A stretch of 64,000 nucleotides of DNA from Maylandia zebra. Lineage: Eukaryota > Chordata > Actinopteri > Cichliformes > Cichlidae. The translations under genes and the position numbers were made by a program. Positions 1 to 11,521 of this stretch are shown here, piece after piece. Numbering within the stretch: the stretch's first letter is position 1; each line of letters begins with the position of its first letter. The stretch covers positions 14,194,286 to 14,258,285 of the forward strand of contig NC_135176.1 of assembly GCF_041146795.1 (NCBI RefSeq), given 5' to 3'. The notes beneath the pieces are model-generated. The model was not told where the DNA came from. It ran no database searches and saw only the letters and a program-made list of their open reading frames with translations.

Positions 1-468
1 ATATAAGAGGAATGCATAACTGTCTCTTTTGACATGGAAATATAATATTTTCAAGCAGCTGTCAATCACAAATTCTTTTCAGCTATCAAGAGACGCCCCG
101 CTGGCCGAGTCTGTTACCTTAAAATCAGTTGAAAACCCCAAAGTGCAAAGGCGACAAAATAAGTCAGAGGAAAGAGAAAATTACAGAGAGCAGCTGTGAT
201 TTAGCCCTGCAAAATTGTGAAGAAGATGTACAAATAATACAAAGTGCAGTCAGGCCAGAGGATGCAGACATATGGCAGCATCTCAAGGCAAAGCAATATG
301 AGAGGAAGAAAAATGAGCGCACATACACCAAAGAAAGATGATGCAAGAAAGCTCTGACACTACTGAGAAGGATGGAAGTAGAAGGAGATAGATGAATGGA
401 TGGAAGAATGAATGGACGGATGGAAGGGTGAGAAGAAACTTGAAATCAGTGATTTTCTTTTATGTTTA

Positions 469-486
469 TATATATATATATATATC
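469..486. repeat. (TA)n microsatellite
   Basis: A run of alternating TA of about 18 bases in otherwise mixed sequence. No function is suggested. Confidence 0.8.
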
Positions 487-828
487 TCTACATATACATA
501 AAAAAGCGCTGAATGTCAAGCAGCCGTTCACAGAACAGACAGTTACATGGGGCAGTAGTAGAAGAGAGGTACAGGCACAGGAGTGGGTGGCTAGCCATCA
601 GTGCACAAGCCTGAAGCAATGAAACATTACGCCAGGATAATGAAGATGGTTCTGCTCGGTCACACTCCACATTAGCCCAGAGTCAGACCGACCCCAAAGT
701 GTCAACAAGTTAATAGACTGGGTATCAGTGACTCTTTCACACTGCTGCTCTCCACCACAAACACCAATTATTTACAGGAATTTTGTGGATAGATATACAT
801 AGATCCCTCTTCGTAGAAATTAATAATA

Positions 829-1005
829 TGATCACAGCCTGAGGTACAGCCAGGGGTGTAAGCATTAATGAGTGTGTAGAATTTCTTGCCATGTCGAATG
901 TGTGGCCAATGGTGTGAAGCAGTTTAATGGTATTTCTGTGTAGGCGTAATGCTAAGAGAGAGACATGATGTCAGCTCTGGATCTCGGTTTATCTTCAGCC
1001 TTTCT
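829..1005 (+). repeat. Direct duplicate block, copy A
   Basis: This block recurs in the same orientation at 2629-2805. By eye the copies differ at about 8 or 9 of 177 positions. It begins near GTACAGCCAGGGGTGTAAGC and ends near GATCTCGGTTTATCTTCAGC. Sequence before it (from about 793) is also weakly alike in both copies. No coding potential or family match was recognised. It could be a local duplication of host DNA or two copies of an unrecognised interspersed repeat. Confidence 0.85.
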
Positions 1006-1770
1006 TCTAATGGAAAATCAAAGTAAAGTCACAGTGTAATTTAGAAAAAATATAAATAATTAAAAGGAAGAAAAAATCACAAACACTTTCTCAAGCCAGG
1101 GCGTCACGTACAGCTGTTGTTCTGTGCATGCTCTATTCATACAGGGTTGTTTTTTTAATGTAACAATGATGACCTTTAAAGTGAATTAAGCACTTATTTT
1201 AATCCTAAACCAAGATCTTCAAATGTTGCATAAGTAACATTTCTGGCTTTCTCAATTTTTTATTAATTTATTTTTTGGTAGCAGGACATTTATGTAAATG
1301 TTTCTTGCAGATTCAATTAGACATACCCAAGACCATAACTTCTTTAGAGTGCATCTGCTCTAAACCGCACTTTTGAGCATTTAGCTCTCTCGCTGTCAGT
1401 AAAAGAAAGCGTAAAAGAGGGATGTAGTTACCATGACGTCACCCCCTGGTTTGTAAAGTCCTGTTTTTGCCCTCAGCATCTTGATATTTTCAAACCAGAT
1501 GAGGGAATGGTCTGACTAACCTGCCATCATTGGCTAGTGATTTGTCGATCGCAAGCGGTTAGCAAAATTACAACATAGCATTCATAAAATGGTCTCAGTG
1601 TGAGTCCATTTTATAAATGAGTGACTGAGACCATAAGCTTGGCAGGATATCGTTCACAGAGGGCTGTCTTCCCATAAATGTCTGTACATGTACAACTGAA
1701 ACTCCTGTTGCAACCGAAGCTATCGCTCCCTGGTGGACTTTAAAAAGAATGCAGGTTTAAAGGTTTAGGG

Positions 1771-1972
1771 CAGGGATGTGAAACTCATTTGCTACATGCA
1801 ACACAGATTGCTCTTAAGTGGGCCAGATGACTAAAACTTCACTTTCTGTTAGTGTAACTACACATTTAATCCCCGAGGTATCCTAATATAAGATAAATAA
1901 GTTCAATTTTAAATGTAAAATTGATAAATGTACACATAAAAGTTCTCATAGCTCACACATTTGACACCCCTG
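1771..1972. mobile_element. Short non-autonomous hAT-type element (MITE-like)
   Basis: The left end reads CAGGGATGTGAAACTCA and the right end reads TTTGACACCCCTG, which are imperfect terminal inverted repeats. The inside contains GTGGGCCAGATGACTAAAA. Ends and interior match the layout of a very common teleost repeat I remember as opening with a 'GGGTGTCAAACTCA' end. The flanks GTTTAGGG and GTTAAAGG may be a worn 8-bp target duplication. At 202 bp it has no coding capacity. The class call rests on memory of the repeat plus the inverted ends. Confidence 0.65.
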
Positions 1973-2628
1973 GTTAAAGGCATTTCCAGATATCTAAACT
2001 GATTGAGGTTAGCATTAGCATTTTCTAGAGAAAGCATGAAGAACAGGGTTGGTTTTAGTTCATAGCAAGGTAGAACTTATCATGGATATAACTTGGTCAG
2101 TTTTAAAGTGCTCCATTTTTGCATATTTACAAATATACAACAGTGGCAGGGGAAATTAAAAGTTTTACAGCTGTTTATATTCACTTCAACCATCTTTTGA
2201 TTGTTAGCTTACGGTTGCTGAGGCAGCTCTGGCTTTCTGACTAGGAAATTAGAATTAAAGGTGGTAGTCTAGATTAAAATTCTGGCTGGGAGCTCAGAAA
2301 TTCCAACGTCCAACTTATTCAGGAACGCACCATCAGTTTCCAGACCCAGAAGCTTTTCAGAATCTTTTATACTGTGAGTGGTAATAATGAGTCTCTCTGA
2401 ATTTATGGTTATTTTGAGGTGCTAGCCCTTGCACATGGGTTTGGAAACCGTCAAAATCTTATTATTTGAATTTATTACTGTTTAGGACAGTCTTGAATAC
2501 TGTTTTCTAAGGTGTTGAGCACCCACACGAGAAACATGCTAATCCATAATCCAATTCAAACTTTCAAACATTCCTAACTGTGATGCAGGAATCTTGTAAA
2601 TATATAGATCTACACAGAAATTATTAAC

Positions 2629-2805
2629 ATGGTCACAGCCTGAGGTACAGCCAGGGGTGTAAGCATTAATGAGTGTGCAGAATTTCTTACCATGTCAAAT
2701 GTGCGGTCAATGGTGTGAAGCAGTTTAATGGTATTTCTGTGTAGGCGTAATCAAAGAGAGAGACATGATGTCAGCGCTGGATCTCGGTTTATCTTCAGCC
2801 TTTCT
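2629..2805 (+). repeat. Direct duplicate block, copy B
   Basis: Partner of the block at 829-1005, with an offset of almost exactly 1800 bases and roughly 95 percent identity by eye. A short open frame (2728-2943) crosses it, but that frame is not shared with copy A, so it is unlikely to be coding. Confidence 0.85.
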
Positions 2806-5518
2806 ACTGCCATAGCAACTCTTAAGCAAGGAGGAGCTTATCATTTAGACAAAAAAAAATGTTCGGATCCTTTCTGTCAAGTTAGCCAAACCTTTACTAT
2901 GGCATTGTTCATAAAAGGCATGCATCTGCATGCTTCTATATAAACACTGTCTTTGCATATAAAGCAAAAACACAGCACATTTTTAACTTTTTGAAGGACC
3001 ACGCTGCGCAATAATCATAACGTCATTGGATCAAACACGTGCCTATACGGGGCACATGCACAGGCTTGTTTTATTTATCAGTGTAAAATAACTACCAAGT
3101 ACTAGCCTATATTGGTTGTTCTGAATGTGGCTCTGTCCTTGAACATTATAACCTCACTCACCCTCAATTATGCTAAAATAATGAGGTTTCTGCCTTCAAA
3201 TTCTCAAAAAGCATTTTCTACAGTAGCATCCTACAGCCTGCGTCTCCATAGACTGTATAAAATTACCTTTAAACAGTGGATAAGCTGCACTTGAACACAG
3301 TCATGTTTTAACACTACTGTCAAGATACTAATGTGCTCAAAAGGGAACCCTAATATGGAGCTGTTTATCGCTTTATGTTGCTTTCTTCGTCACCTTATTT
3401 GAGAGTGTTAGCAGCTTTTCCTAGCTCCCACCAAACACAAAGTACAGCCGAGGCTCATGGGAATGTAATTAATAATATGATGTAATTGACACTCACTAAA
3501 GCCATCGCTAGGGGAATATCAATTCCCATAGCACTTCATTCAGCAGCTGTATTTTACTCCAAGCCACAAATGCCAGCCTCACGGCCATGCATCACTAAAG
3601 GGATCACTGAAGTCCGCTCACAATGAGAGCGATTTTGTCTGAAGCATTCCAACGACATTACGATAAAGGCTAGCTGACTGATGTTCTGTCTTTTAAGCCA
3701 CTGTTAACTCAGAGCCTCGAAGCCATGAATTTGAATTCAAATCACTGATGAAGCACACTATTCTCCTGGCTTGGATGCTTCAGATGCCACGCAAATGACA
3801 CACGGACAAAAAGCTTCTCTAATGGCGACGCGAGCCAGTCGTCAAATACGGAATTCTGCCGTTTGATGACAGCCAAAAGTAAACCTTCTCAAACAATAAC
3901 TGCAAGAGCAACTCGGCTTCAGAAATCTATGGTACTCGAAATTGTTGTTTATTTTGATTCCACAGAAGTAAACATTCAAAGCAGACAGGCATAAACAAGC
4001 CAGGCATCTCAAACTTTTTATTGGATGCAAATTAAATAGAGAGGGAGCTCTTTAAGACCATTTGCAATCCTCTATCTCAAGCAATTAGGCGAGGGTACGA
4101 TTGACAGCAGCAGAAAGCAGATGCAGAGATGTGACAGGCAGCCAGACGCACTCCAGTGTGCTACACCGAACTCCCCTAATGCTTTGGCTTGTAGATAACT
4201 TTACAGATCAGCCATGATTATGTTGCTTATTAATTCAATCAGTCAGCTCTGGATGGCTGCTCTTTTATTAGTGCCGTCTTTTTACTTATGCACTCTACAA
4301 AGGCAGATGTGAGTGATGCAAGCAAAGAGAAAGCAAAGGAGCGAGAGACAGAGAGAGGGAAGAGAGAGGAGACCTTTGACAAACTCTGAAGTAATTGCCT
4401 CTAGTCATTTGAAAAAGAGGTTTTAGGATGAAAAATTGATCCATAGATCTATTTAATCAAGAGCTGACTCAAGAATTGTCCTTTAGAGTACCTCTGCTTT
4501 CTGACACAAGCGAAATAAAAAATGAGACACTATGTTTTGGATTTTACACTATTGACATTTAGAGTATTGTAACATTAATTGACCGTATCACGAGTCTCTG
4601 CCTAGCTCAGTGGGTTTCTAAGGATCTGGTATCGTGGTGCTAGAGCAGATCAAATGCAGCTTCCGCGAGGCATCAGAGATCCAGCCCAGTATTCCTTTCT
4701 CCTCTCTTTTGCCACTTTCTATAATTACTTGCAATGCCAAACCTCCCAAGTTGAAAAAATAATAATTACATCAGATGTTAAAACTTCATGAGGGTGACAT
4801 GGTGAGTGTGATTAATGTAATTATTCCTTCGGGTTATGTAGTTCTCTGTTCCACAGTCAAAGAAAAGCAGTGAAGTCAGATGCATCAAAGAAAAGTTACA
4901 TAGCATAACCGAGTTTCCTCCAAAATAGTCAATTATAAACAAAATGTAAGTATTTTCATATAATTTGTACTTAACTGCAAATTGCCAATATTAATTGAAA
5001 ATGAGAAAACGAATTGCTTAAAAAAGTGCTCAGTTTCAATTTAATGCATGTTTCAAAAACGTTGTGATAGGGGCATGTTTACCACTGTGTTGCATCACCT
5101 TTTCTTTTTAAAATAATACTCTGCATGTGTTTGGGAACTGAGGAGACCTATTGCTGTAGATTTGAAGGCAAACTGTTTTCCCATTCTTGCCTGATAGCTG
5201 CTCAACTGTCTTGGTCCTTCATTTCACACTGTGCAGCAGGATTTCAGTGGGTGACAAGTCTGGGCTTCAGAAAGGCAGGGCTTAAAGTTTCAGTATTTGG
5301 TGTCCTTTACAAAGGAATACATGAAGAATGGGGTTTAATTTTGCGTTAGTGAAGCAAGAAAGGTGTTTTTGGAAAACGTTGCTCCAAAACTTCATCATTC
5401 AAGCGTCATTTAGCATTAATGGTGCCTTTGCTGAGCAAGTTACCTACACCATATGAAGTAATGGCCTGGTCTCAGAGTCAGTTAGGTTACAGGTGAAACG
5501 GTGATCTGCATGTTTGAT

Positions 5519-7879
5519 TTGGCATGGATGCCTTTCTTGATGTAACCCTCCGCCTTTATCTGGGCCGGGGACTACATAGTGGCTTGTGGCAGGCTGAGGT
5601 GAAGAGAGTGTCGGGCAGAATCTGAAGCTAGAAATTGAAGGGGTGAAGCTGAATGTTGTGATTGTGTATGACTCACATGTTGGGTGTCAGTTAAAGTAGG
5701 AAAAAGAACTATGGCGTAAGCTGGATGAAGTCCGGTCACCACTGGTGATTGATAGACTTCAGAGGACATATGTAGGTCAAGTAAACAGAGGTGATGAGGA
5801 TGTGATGGGTTACTATGGTGTTCAGGAGAGAAATGTGGAAGGACAGATGGTTTTGGACTGTGAAAAAACTGATGAAATGATTGTGGTGAATACACATTTA
5901 TGGAAGAGTGAGGAACATAGGGTAACATATAAAAGTGTACATAGTTGTCAAGGAGGGGTTTGGTGTGTCCTTGGGCAGAGAACAAGGAGACTTGGTGATG
6001 GGATGAGGAAATACTGGAAAGTATTCATGGAAAGAGGCTGGCAAAGAAAAAGTGGGATAGTCAGGGAGATGAAGAAAGTAAACAGTACTGGGAAGTTCCT
6101 CCTGTCTAATAGAGAGGTGGCAAATCCAAAGGCTTAAGGTGAGTTGTACATGAGGCTGGACACTCAAGTAAAGGGAAAAAAAGGCTTTATCAACTGGACA
6201 GGCAGAAAGATTGGACTGCAAAAGATTTGAAGCAGGTCAGGGTAAGGATAGAGATGGAAATGTACTAACAAGGGAAGAGAGTGTGCTGGGAAGGTGGAAG
6301 GAATTCTTTGAGGAGCTCACGAATGAAGAAAATGAGAGAGAGAGGAGGTCGGATAGAGGACAGTTAGTGAATCAGTGAGTGCAGAGGATTAGTTAGAAGG
6401 AACTGAAGGCAACTATCAAGAAAATATAGAGTGCTCCTGACATACCTGTGGAGGAACTGAGCTGTTAAGGAGGGCAATGGACTTTTTAATCAGTTTGTTT
6501 AACGCAATTTTGCAGAGTGAGAAGAACCATGAGAAATGGAGAATAAGTGTACTGGTACAGATTTTCAAGAACAAGTGCTGAGCTGCTGTAACTACAGAAG
6601 GATAAAACTGATGAGCCACATAATGATGCTATGGCAACGAGTTGTTGAAGAGAGAACTGACGATCAGCAAGAAGCGGTATGGCTACATGCTGAGAACAAC
6701 CACGAGAGATGCAATGTTTACTTTGAGACTACTGATGAAGAAAGAGCAGGACAGAAGGAGTTGCACTGTGTCTTTGATGATCTAGAGAAAGCATATGATA
6801 GGGTAACAAGAGAGGAACTGTATCATGAGGAAGTCAGGAGTTGAAGAGAAGAATGTGAAGGTGGTGCCAGACATTAATGAAGGACAGAAAGAAAGTGGAG
6901 ATTTGTATGGTAGGAGCCACAGATGGGTTTACATCAGGGATCAGCTCAGGGCCCCTTCTTCTTTGCACAGGTGATGGACAGGTTGACAGATGAGGTCAGG
7001 GAGGAGTCTCCGTGGACTATGATGTTTGCAGATGACATTGAGATCTGTAGTGAAAGGGAGCAGCTAGAAGAGAGTTTTGGAGGTATACTCAGGAGAGAAG
7101 AGCAAGACAGAATAAATCTGTGTGAATGGGAGGGAGACAGGTGTAACGGTGAAGCAGCAAGGTGTAGAGATACTGAAAGCAGTTGAGTTTAAATACATGG
7201 GGTCAACCATCCAAGGCAACAGACAGTGTACAAGACAGGTGAAGGACAGAGCAAAAGCATGGTGAAGTAGATGGAATCAAGTTTCAGTGATTTGTGAAAT
7301 ATTGCAGCATGAGTGAAGGAGAAGGTTTACAAGATACTGAGACCTGCTATGATTTGTGTGTTTGAATATGATGGCACAAAGTTACAATAAAACGTCTTTA
7401 AAAGAAAGAGGTTAATATAAGTTAGGAAAGTGCAAAATCAGTCAGGATGACTGGTGAGATTTGAGGTCTTATTCGGGCAAAAATCCCCTGTCCTTCCAAG
7501 ACAGGAGGGCGAGCTGGAGGTGACAGAGTTGAAGATGTAAAAACATTTTTTATTTTTTGGGGGGAGTGGCAGAAGGGACAGGACTAGAACTGAATATATC
7601 AGAGGGACAGCTCAGGTTAAGTAATTCCAAGACAAAGATAGAGAGGCAAAGGTGGTTTGGACATGAGCAGAGGAGAGATGGTGGATATATTAAACAAAGG
7701 ATGCTGACTGTGGAGCTGCCAGACTGGAGAAAAAGAGGAAGAGCACTGAGAAGATTCACGATGTAGGAAAGGAGGACATACAGAGATCTGATGATGGATG
7801 CAAGGGATGGGGTCAGACGGAGGTAGATAATCCCATGTGGCAGCTGCTAAAGGGAGCTGCTGCAAGAAGAAAAAACTGA
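5519..7879 (+). mobile_element. 5'-truncated, decayed RTE-like LINE (endonuclease + reverse transcriptase)
   Basis: Pieces of one polyprotein appear in order on the plus strand. First is the end of an apurinic endonuclease domain (5745-5930; NRGDEDVMGYYGVQERN, then EEHRVTYKS). Next is a linker ending in a VLGRWKEFFEEL-like stretch (about 6270-6320). The reverse transcriptase follows: fingers with DLEKAYDRVTREEL (about 6780-6820), GLHQGSAQGPFFFAQVMDRL (about 6925-6985) and the catalytic FADDI box (about 7023-7037). A C-terminal part has RWFGHEQRRDGGY (about 7650-7690). The pieces lie in several frames with many stops and gaps, so it is inactive. The wording resembles the abundant RTE-type LINE of teleosts. 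A 3' fragment of the same family lies at 37595-37885 on the other strand. Confidence 0.85.
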
Positions 7880-8216
7880 GATTTACTAGGATTTTTTCTT
7901 TTTTTTTTCTTTTTTGAATTAGAAAACTTCCTCGGGTTTTTGTTTCCCTGTTCAAACTGTTTCAAAACATGTTGCTAGCATCAGTTTCAAAATAAGTATA
8001 CATTTTTAGTTTTGATGACTGAGAGCCAACATATGATTGCAGGTCACACAGTGAGTTTCGCTTGTGTAATGATGACAGCATGTCTTCATATCTTACAGCC
8101 ACTTTTAGCACTTGTTTGTAATTTAAGACAATGAACTTGGCAGTAGTACAGTAGTGCATTGTATTTCCTTGCTGGAGTCAAAGACCTGTCTTTTAAGCCA
8201 TGGGATGTAAATGGAC

Positions 8217-8541
8217 GGCAGCACAGTGGTTAGCACTGTTGCCGCACAGCAAGAAGGTCCTGAGTTCAATTCCACCATCTTTCTGTGTGGAGCTTGCGTG
8301 GGTTCCCTCCAGGTATTCTGGCTTCCTCCTACCGTCCAAAAGACATGCAGTTTGTGGGGATAGGTTAATTGATCGATCCAAATTGCCTATAGGTGTGAAT
8401 GTGGGTGCAAATGGTTGTCTGTCTCTGCGACAGACTGGCGACCTGTCCAGGGTGTACCCTGCCTCTCACCCTATGACAGTTGGGATAGGCTCCAGCACCC
8501 CCTGTGACCCTGAAAAGGATAAGCGAATGGATGGATGGATT
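8217..8541 (+). mobile_element. tRNA-headed SINE with target-site duplication
   Basis: The head GGCAGCACAGTGGTTAGCAC holds a tRNA-like A box (TGGTTAGCACTG), and a B-box-like stretch GAGTTCAATTCC follows about 40 bp on. The body is the very common teleost sequence with GACATGCAGTTTGTGGGG and CGACCTGTCCAGGGTGTACC, ending in ATGGATGGAT repeats. The 9-bp sequence TAAATGGAC lies immediately before (8208-8216) and after (8542-8550), a perfect target duplication, so this was a clean retrotransposition event. No protein is encoded. Confidence 0.85.
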
Positions 8542-8550
8542 TAAATGGAC

Positions 8551-11490
8551 CACTGCTTACATATATATTTACTAATTTCAAGTAGATGTGGTACATAATA
8601 CTGCGTTTTAACCCAAAGTTGGAGGCGTAGCATCATTCTCCAGTGATACAAGGTAATCAGCATTATTAACTTAATTAATCAAATCTTACTCTTTAACAAA
8701 TAAAAATCAGCATGTAGATGATGGACAAGAACCTCAGCTCATTTGACTGACAAGTTCTACATGCATAATGTTAAAATGAATACAGTTCTCTCTCTCTCAC
8801 TCATGCCCTACCAAAAAACCCTGCAAGTCATTATTGAGCAATAATTAAATCAGAATTTACAACAAAAGCTCAGTCTTGTGCTGTCGATTCATCTTGAGTA
8901 ACAATAACACATTGTAAATGCAGAAAACAGAAACAGGAGAATAGAAATTTCCCCTTCCCGATAGTACTGCATAGGTTTGTTAATAACCACATCATTGTGA
9001 AGAAGACCTGCAATTAATTTTAACTCCCTTAATAAATGAAAGATGCCATTCAAAATAATAAAAAAGACTTTATGTGCAGTTGTAGATCAAATGCTTTTTG
9101 AAAAAATTTAAAAACACACACATACATAGAAGTGCGTCGTCTGTGAAATCAGCTGTTTGGTCATCTTAATGATTCTTTTTGTCCTCATTCACATCAGTTT
9201 TCAGTTGTTCTGCTAAGTTTTTAATTAATTTGTTTCAAGGCCACTGTGTGCATTTAAGAAAATGAAACAAAGTGTGAAACGCAGAGAGAAAAAGAAAGTG
9301 GGAGAGAGATAGAAAGAGGGATGGGTGTTCTTTTGATTTCTAAATGAAGAAAACTTCCTCAGCCTTTAAAAGCTCAGTGGCTCACCATGTACCCACATTA
9401 CAAACCCCAGCAGCAGTCTGAATTTGAGGGATAAAATAGTGGCATAATGGGGACTCTGCGATGTTTCTGTTCTCCTTGAACCTTGATGAGGTCTACACCA
9501 TGCTGCTACTTCTGGACTTCTTCTTCTTAAAAAAAAAGAGCAGTTCACTGTCAGCGGCGGTGCACATATCTTCACGCACAACGATGTGCAATTTGACGCC
9601 TTGTTGCCAAAGAACTCATCAGAAGTGTCCCAGTTGAGCCGCAGTGAACATAACCCATTTTATACACTTAAAATAGTCCCCGCGAGGAGTAGCAGGGACA
9701 TGTCATCTGTGGCTTGCCAGGGAACTTAAAAGGCGGGTTGGGGTGCTTAATATGACTACGTATGTTAACAGTGACTGCAACTGAGGACATGAGGTGAGTC
9801 ATTTCACAAAAGTAGGCAGCGGCTTCCAGTAGGATGTATACAAAGGTCACGACAATGGGAATGAACCACAAAGGAAGAATGGACTTTGTTTGTGCTTCCA
9901 GTCAAGGGAATAAAATTGTAAAAGGCAGGAAAGGGAGAAACGGCAGCAGCAGTGCATAACCACGAAGCAAATAACCTCACCTTTAAAATTAAAGTCACTT
10001 GTCAACATGAAAAATAGTGTGGAATGGCGGAGTGTAAGCTCTGGTGCAGGTTTTCAGTCCTAATAGTTTGCAAGTAGTCCTGCTTACACTTGTTGGATAT
10101 TAAATGTTTTTCCTTTCGTGTTTAATTCTCACTCTCGTCTATTTGGGGCTTTGCCAAAATTTTGAGGAAAGCCTTGTCGATTTGAACAATGTTTGGGAGC
10201 GTCCAGCTTAGGATCGCTAATGAGTGGCACACCAGCAGTGAGGTTGAAGGGGTCAAAGACGCAGCTGCTGAAACAAGAAAAGTCAGATCTCTAACAGCAC
10301 CGAGTGCCTCAGGAGGAGATGAAAAAACAAAACTTTAAGCCCTTCGTTTACTGATGTTTGGTGATTTCACATACTGGTTCGAACATTAAGTTTATTATCA
10401 GCTGAGATCCTCATCGGTGTCTAGTTCAGCAGTGGAAAAGGAACACTTAACATTCAAATTAACAGATAAAAGAATTTAATCTGTTAATTTTGTAGCTTTT
10501 AACCAGCAAGAAAAGGGCTGGTGATCATATTAATAGTAATAATATTATTGTTGATCTCTTTTTTTTAATTATCAGCACTGTGCCACTTAGCGGAGGGAAG
10601 AGAGAGAGAGAGCATAGCCCAATTATAAATTAGTAATATTTCTTCTGGGTTTTATGGAGGAAAGAGAATTGATATCAGAATTCATGTATAAAGTCATGCG
10701 TCATAAAATATTAAATAATGTATATATACATAGCCTTGGGCGCAGCAACCCATCATCTCATCCACATTCTGTGCTGCCATTTCTGAATTACATCTGCTGA
10801 TAATTATATTTGAGGGGCTTATTACATGTCTAGATTCATCTGCACAACATAATCCTTGAGTTGACCAAGGACCCCTTCATGTAAAATTATTAAAACCCGA
10901 ATATATAAAACCGTTACTCACTGAAGAGGAGCACAGTTGTTCTTCTGTGTGGTTAAAAAATGAGGTAGCGTGTGGTTTAAATCAGGGGTGACTCAGACTG
11001 GTTTAGTATAATTTGTGGAGACCATCTGGCTACGTCGGTGCCACCAGCTAAAGTAGAGTTTCTCACAGACCACGAGAACAAATGGTATCACGTTACAGGA
11101 TGTAATAACAGCAGTGTAAAAGCCCATTACTGACAGAGACTTTCCATATGAATTTTGTCAGTTACATGTTCCCAGTGGCCTTGTGGAGTTGTTTAAATGG
11201 GAAGGGGGCGGGACTTGGGAGGGACTTTAGAGGTGGTTGCATGTAACACTAGAGTTATTGTGTCTGTTCCTGGCCCTCACAGCACCTGTCCCAAAAGGCA
11301 AATTAATCCCACAACCAAAACATATCCCTCTCTCTCTTGCTGTGCACAGACATGACACATCTGTCTCAGCCATTATCCGTGGCGTGACATGTTGCTGGGA
11401 TACATCACATGACACCTTCACATGGAGGATATAGTTACTGCAGCATTTGGTCTCACATCTTATGCATGATGCTTCTTTCATCCCCCCCCC

Positions 11491-11521
<31 letters not shown>

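Larger units (their letters stand above)
1..5518. other. Gene-free intergenic stretch
   Basis: No open reading frame here resembles a protein family I know, and none shows a plausible exon structure. The stretch holds a short TA microsatellite, a duplicated 177-bp block and a small hAT-type element, each listed separately. Between about 3400 and 4300 the sequence is complex, non-repetitive and rich in TAATTA/TAAT-type motifs, which could mark conserved regulatory DNA, but nothing here proves that. A purine-rich GA tract lies near 4325-4372. Confidence 0.6.

Noticed and set aside
1575-1640. Interlaced short inverted repeats (TGGTCTCAGT with ACTGAGACCA)
   Set aside because: The arms are only about 10 bp, with no target duplication or family end; too weak to call an element.
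9366-9581. Small open frames around 9.3-10.0 kb
   Set aside because: They have no consistent splice sites, no domain resemblance and no codon bias; open frames of 60-70 aa are expected by chance in this composition.
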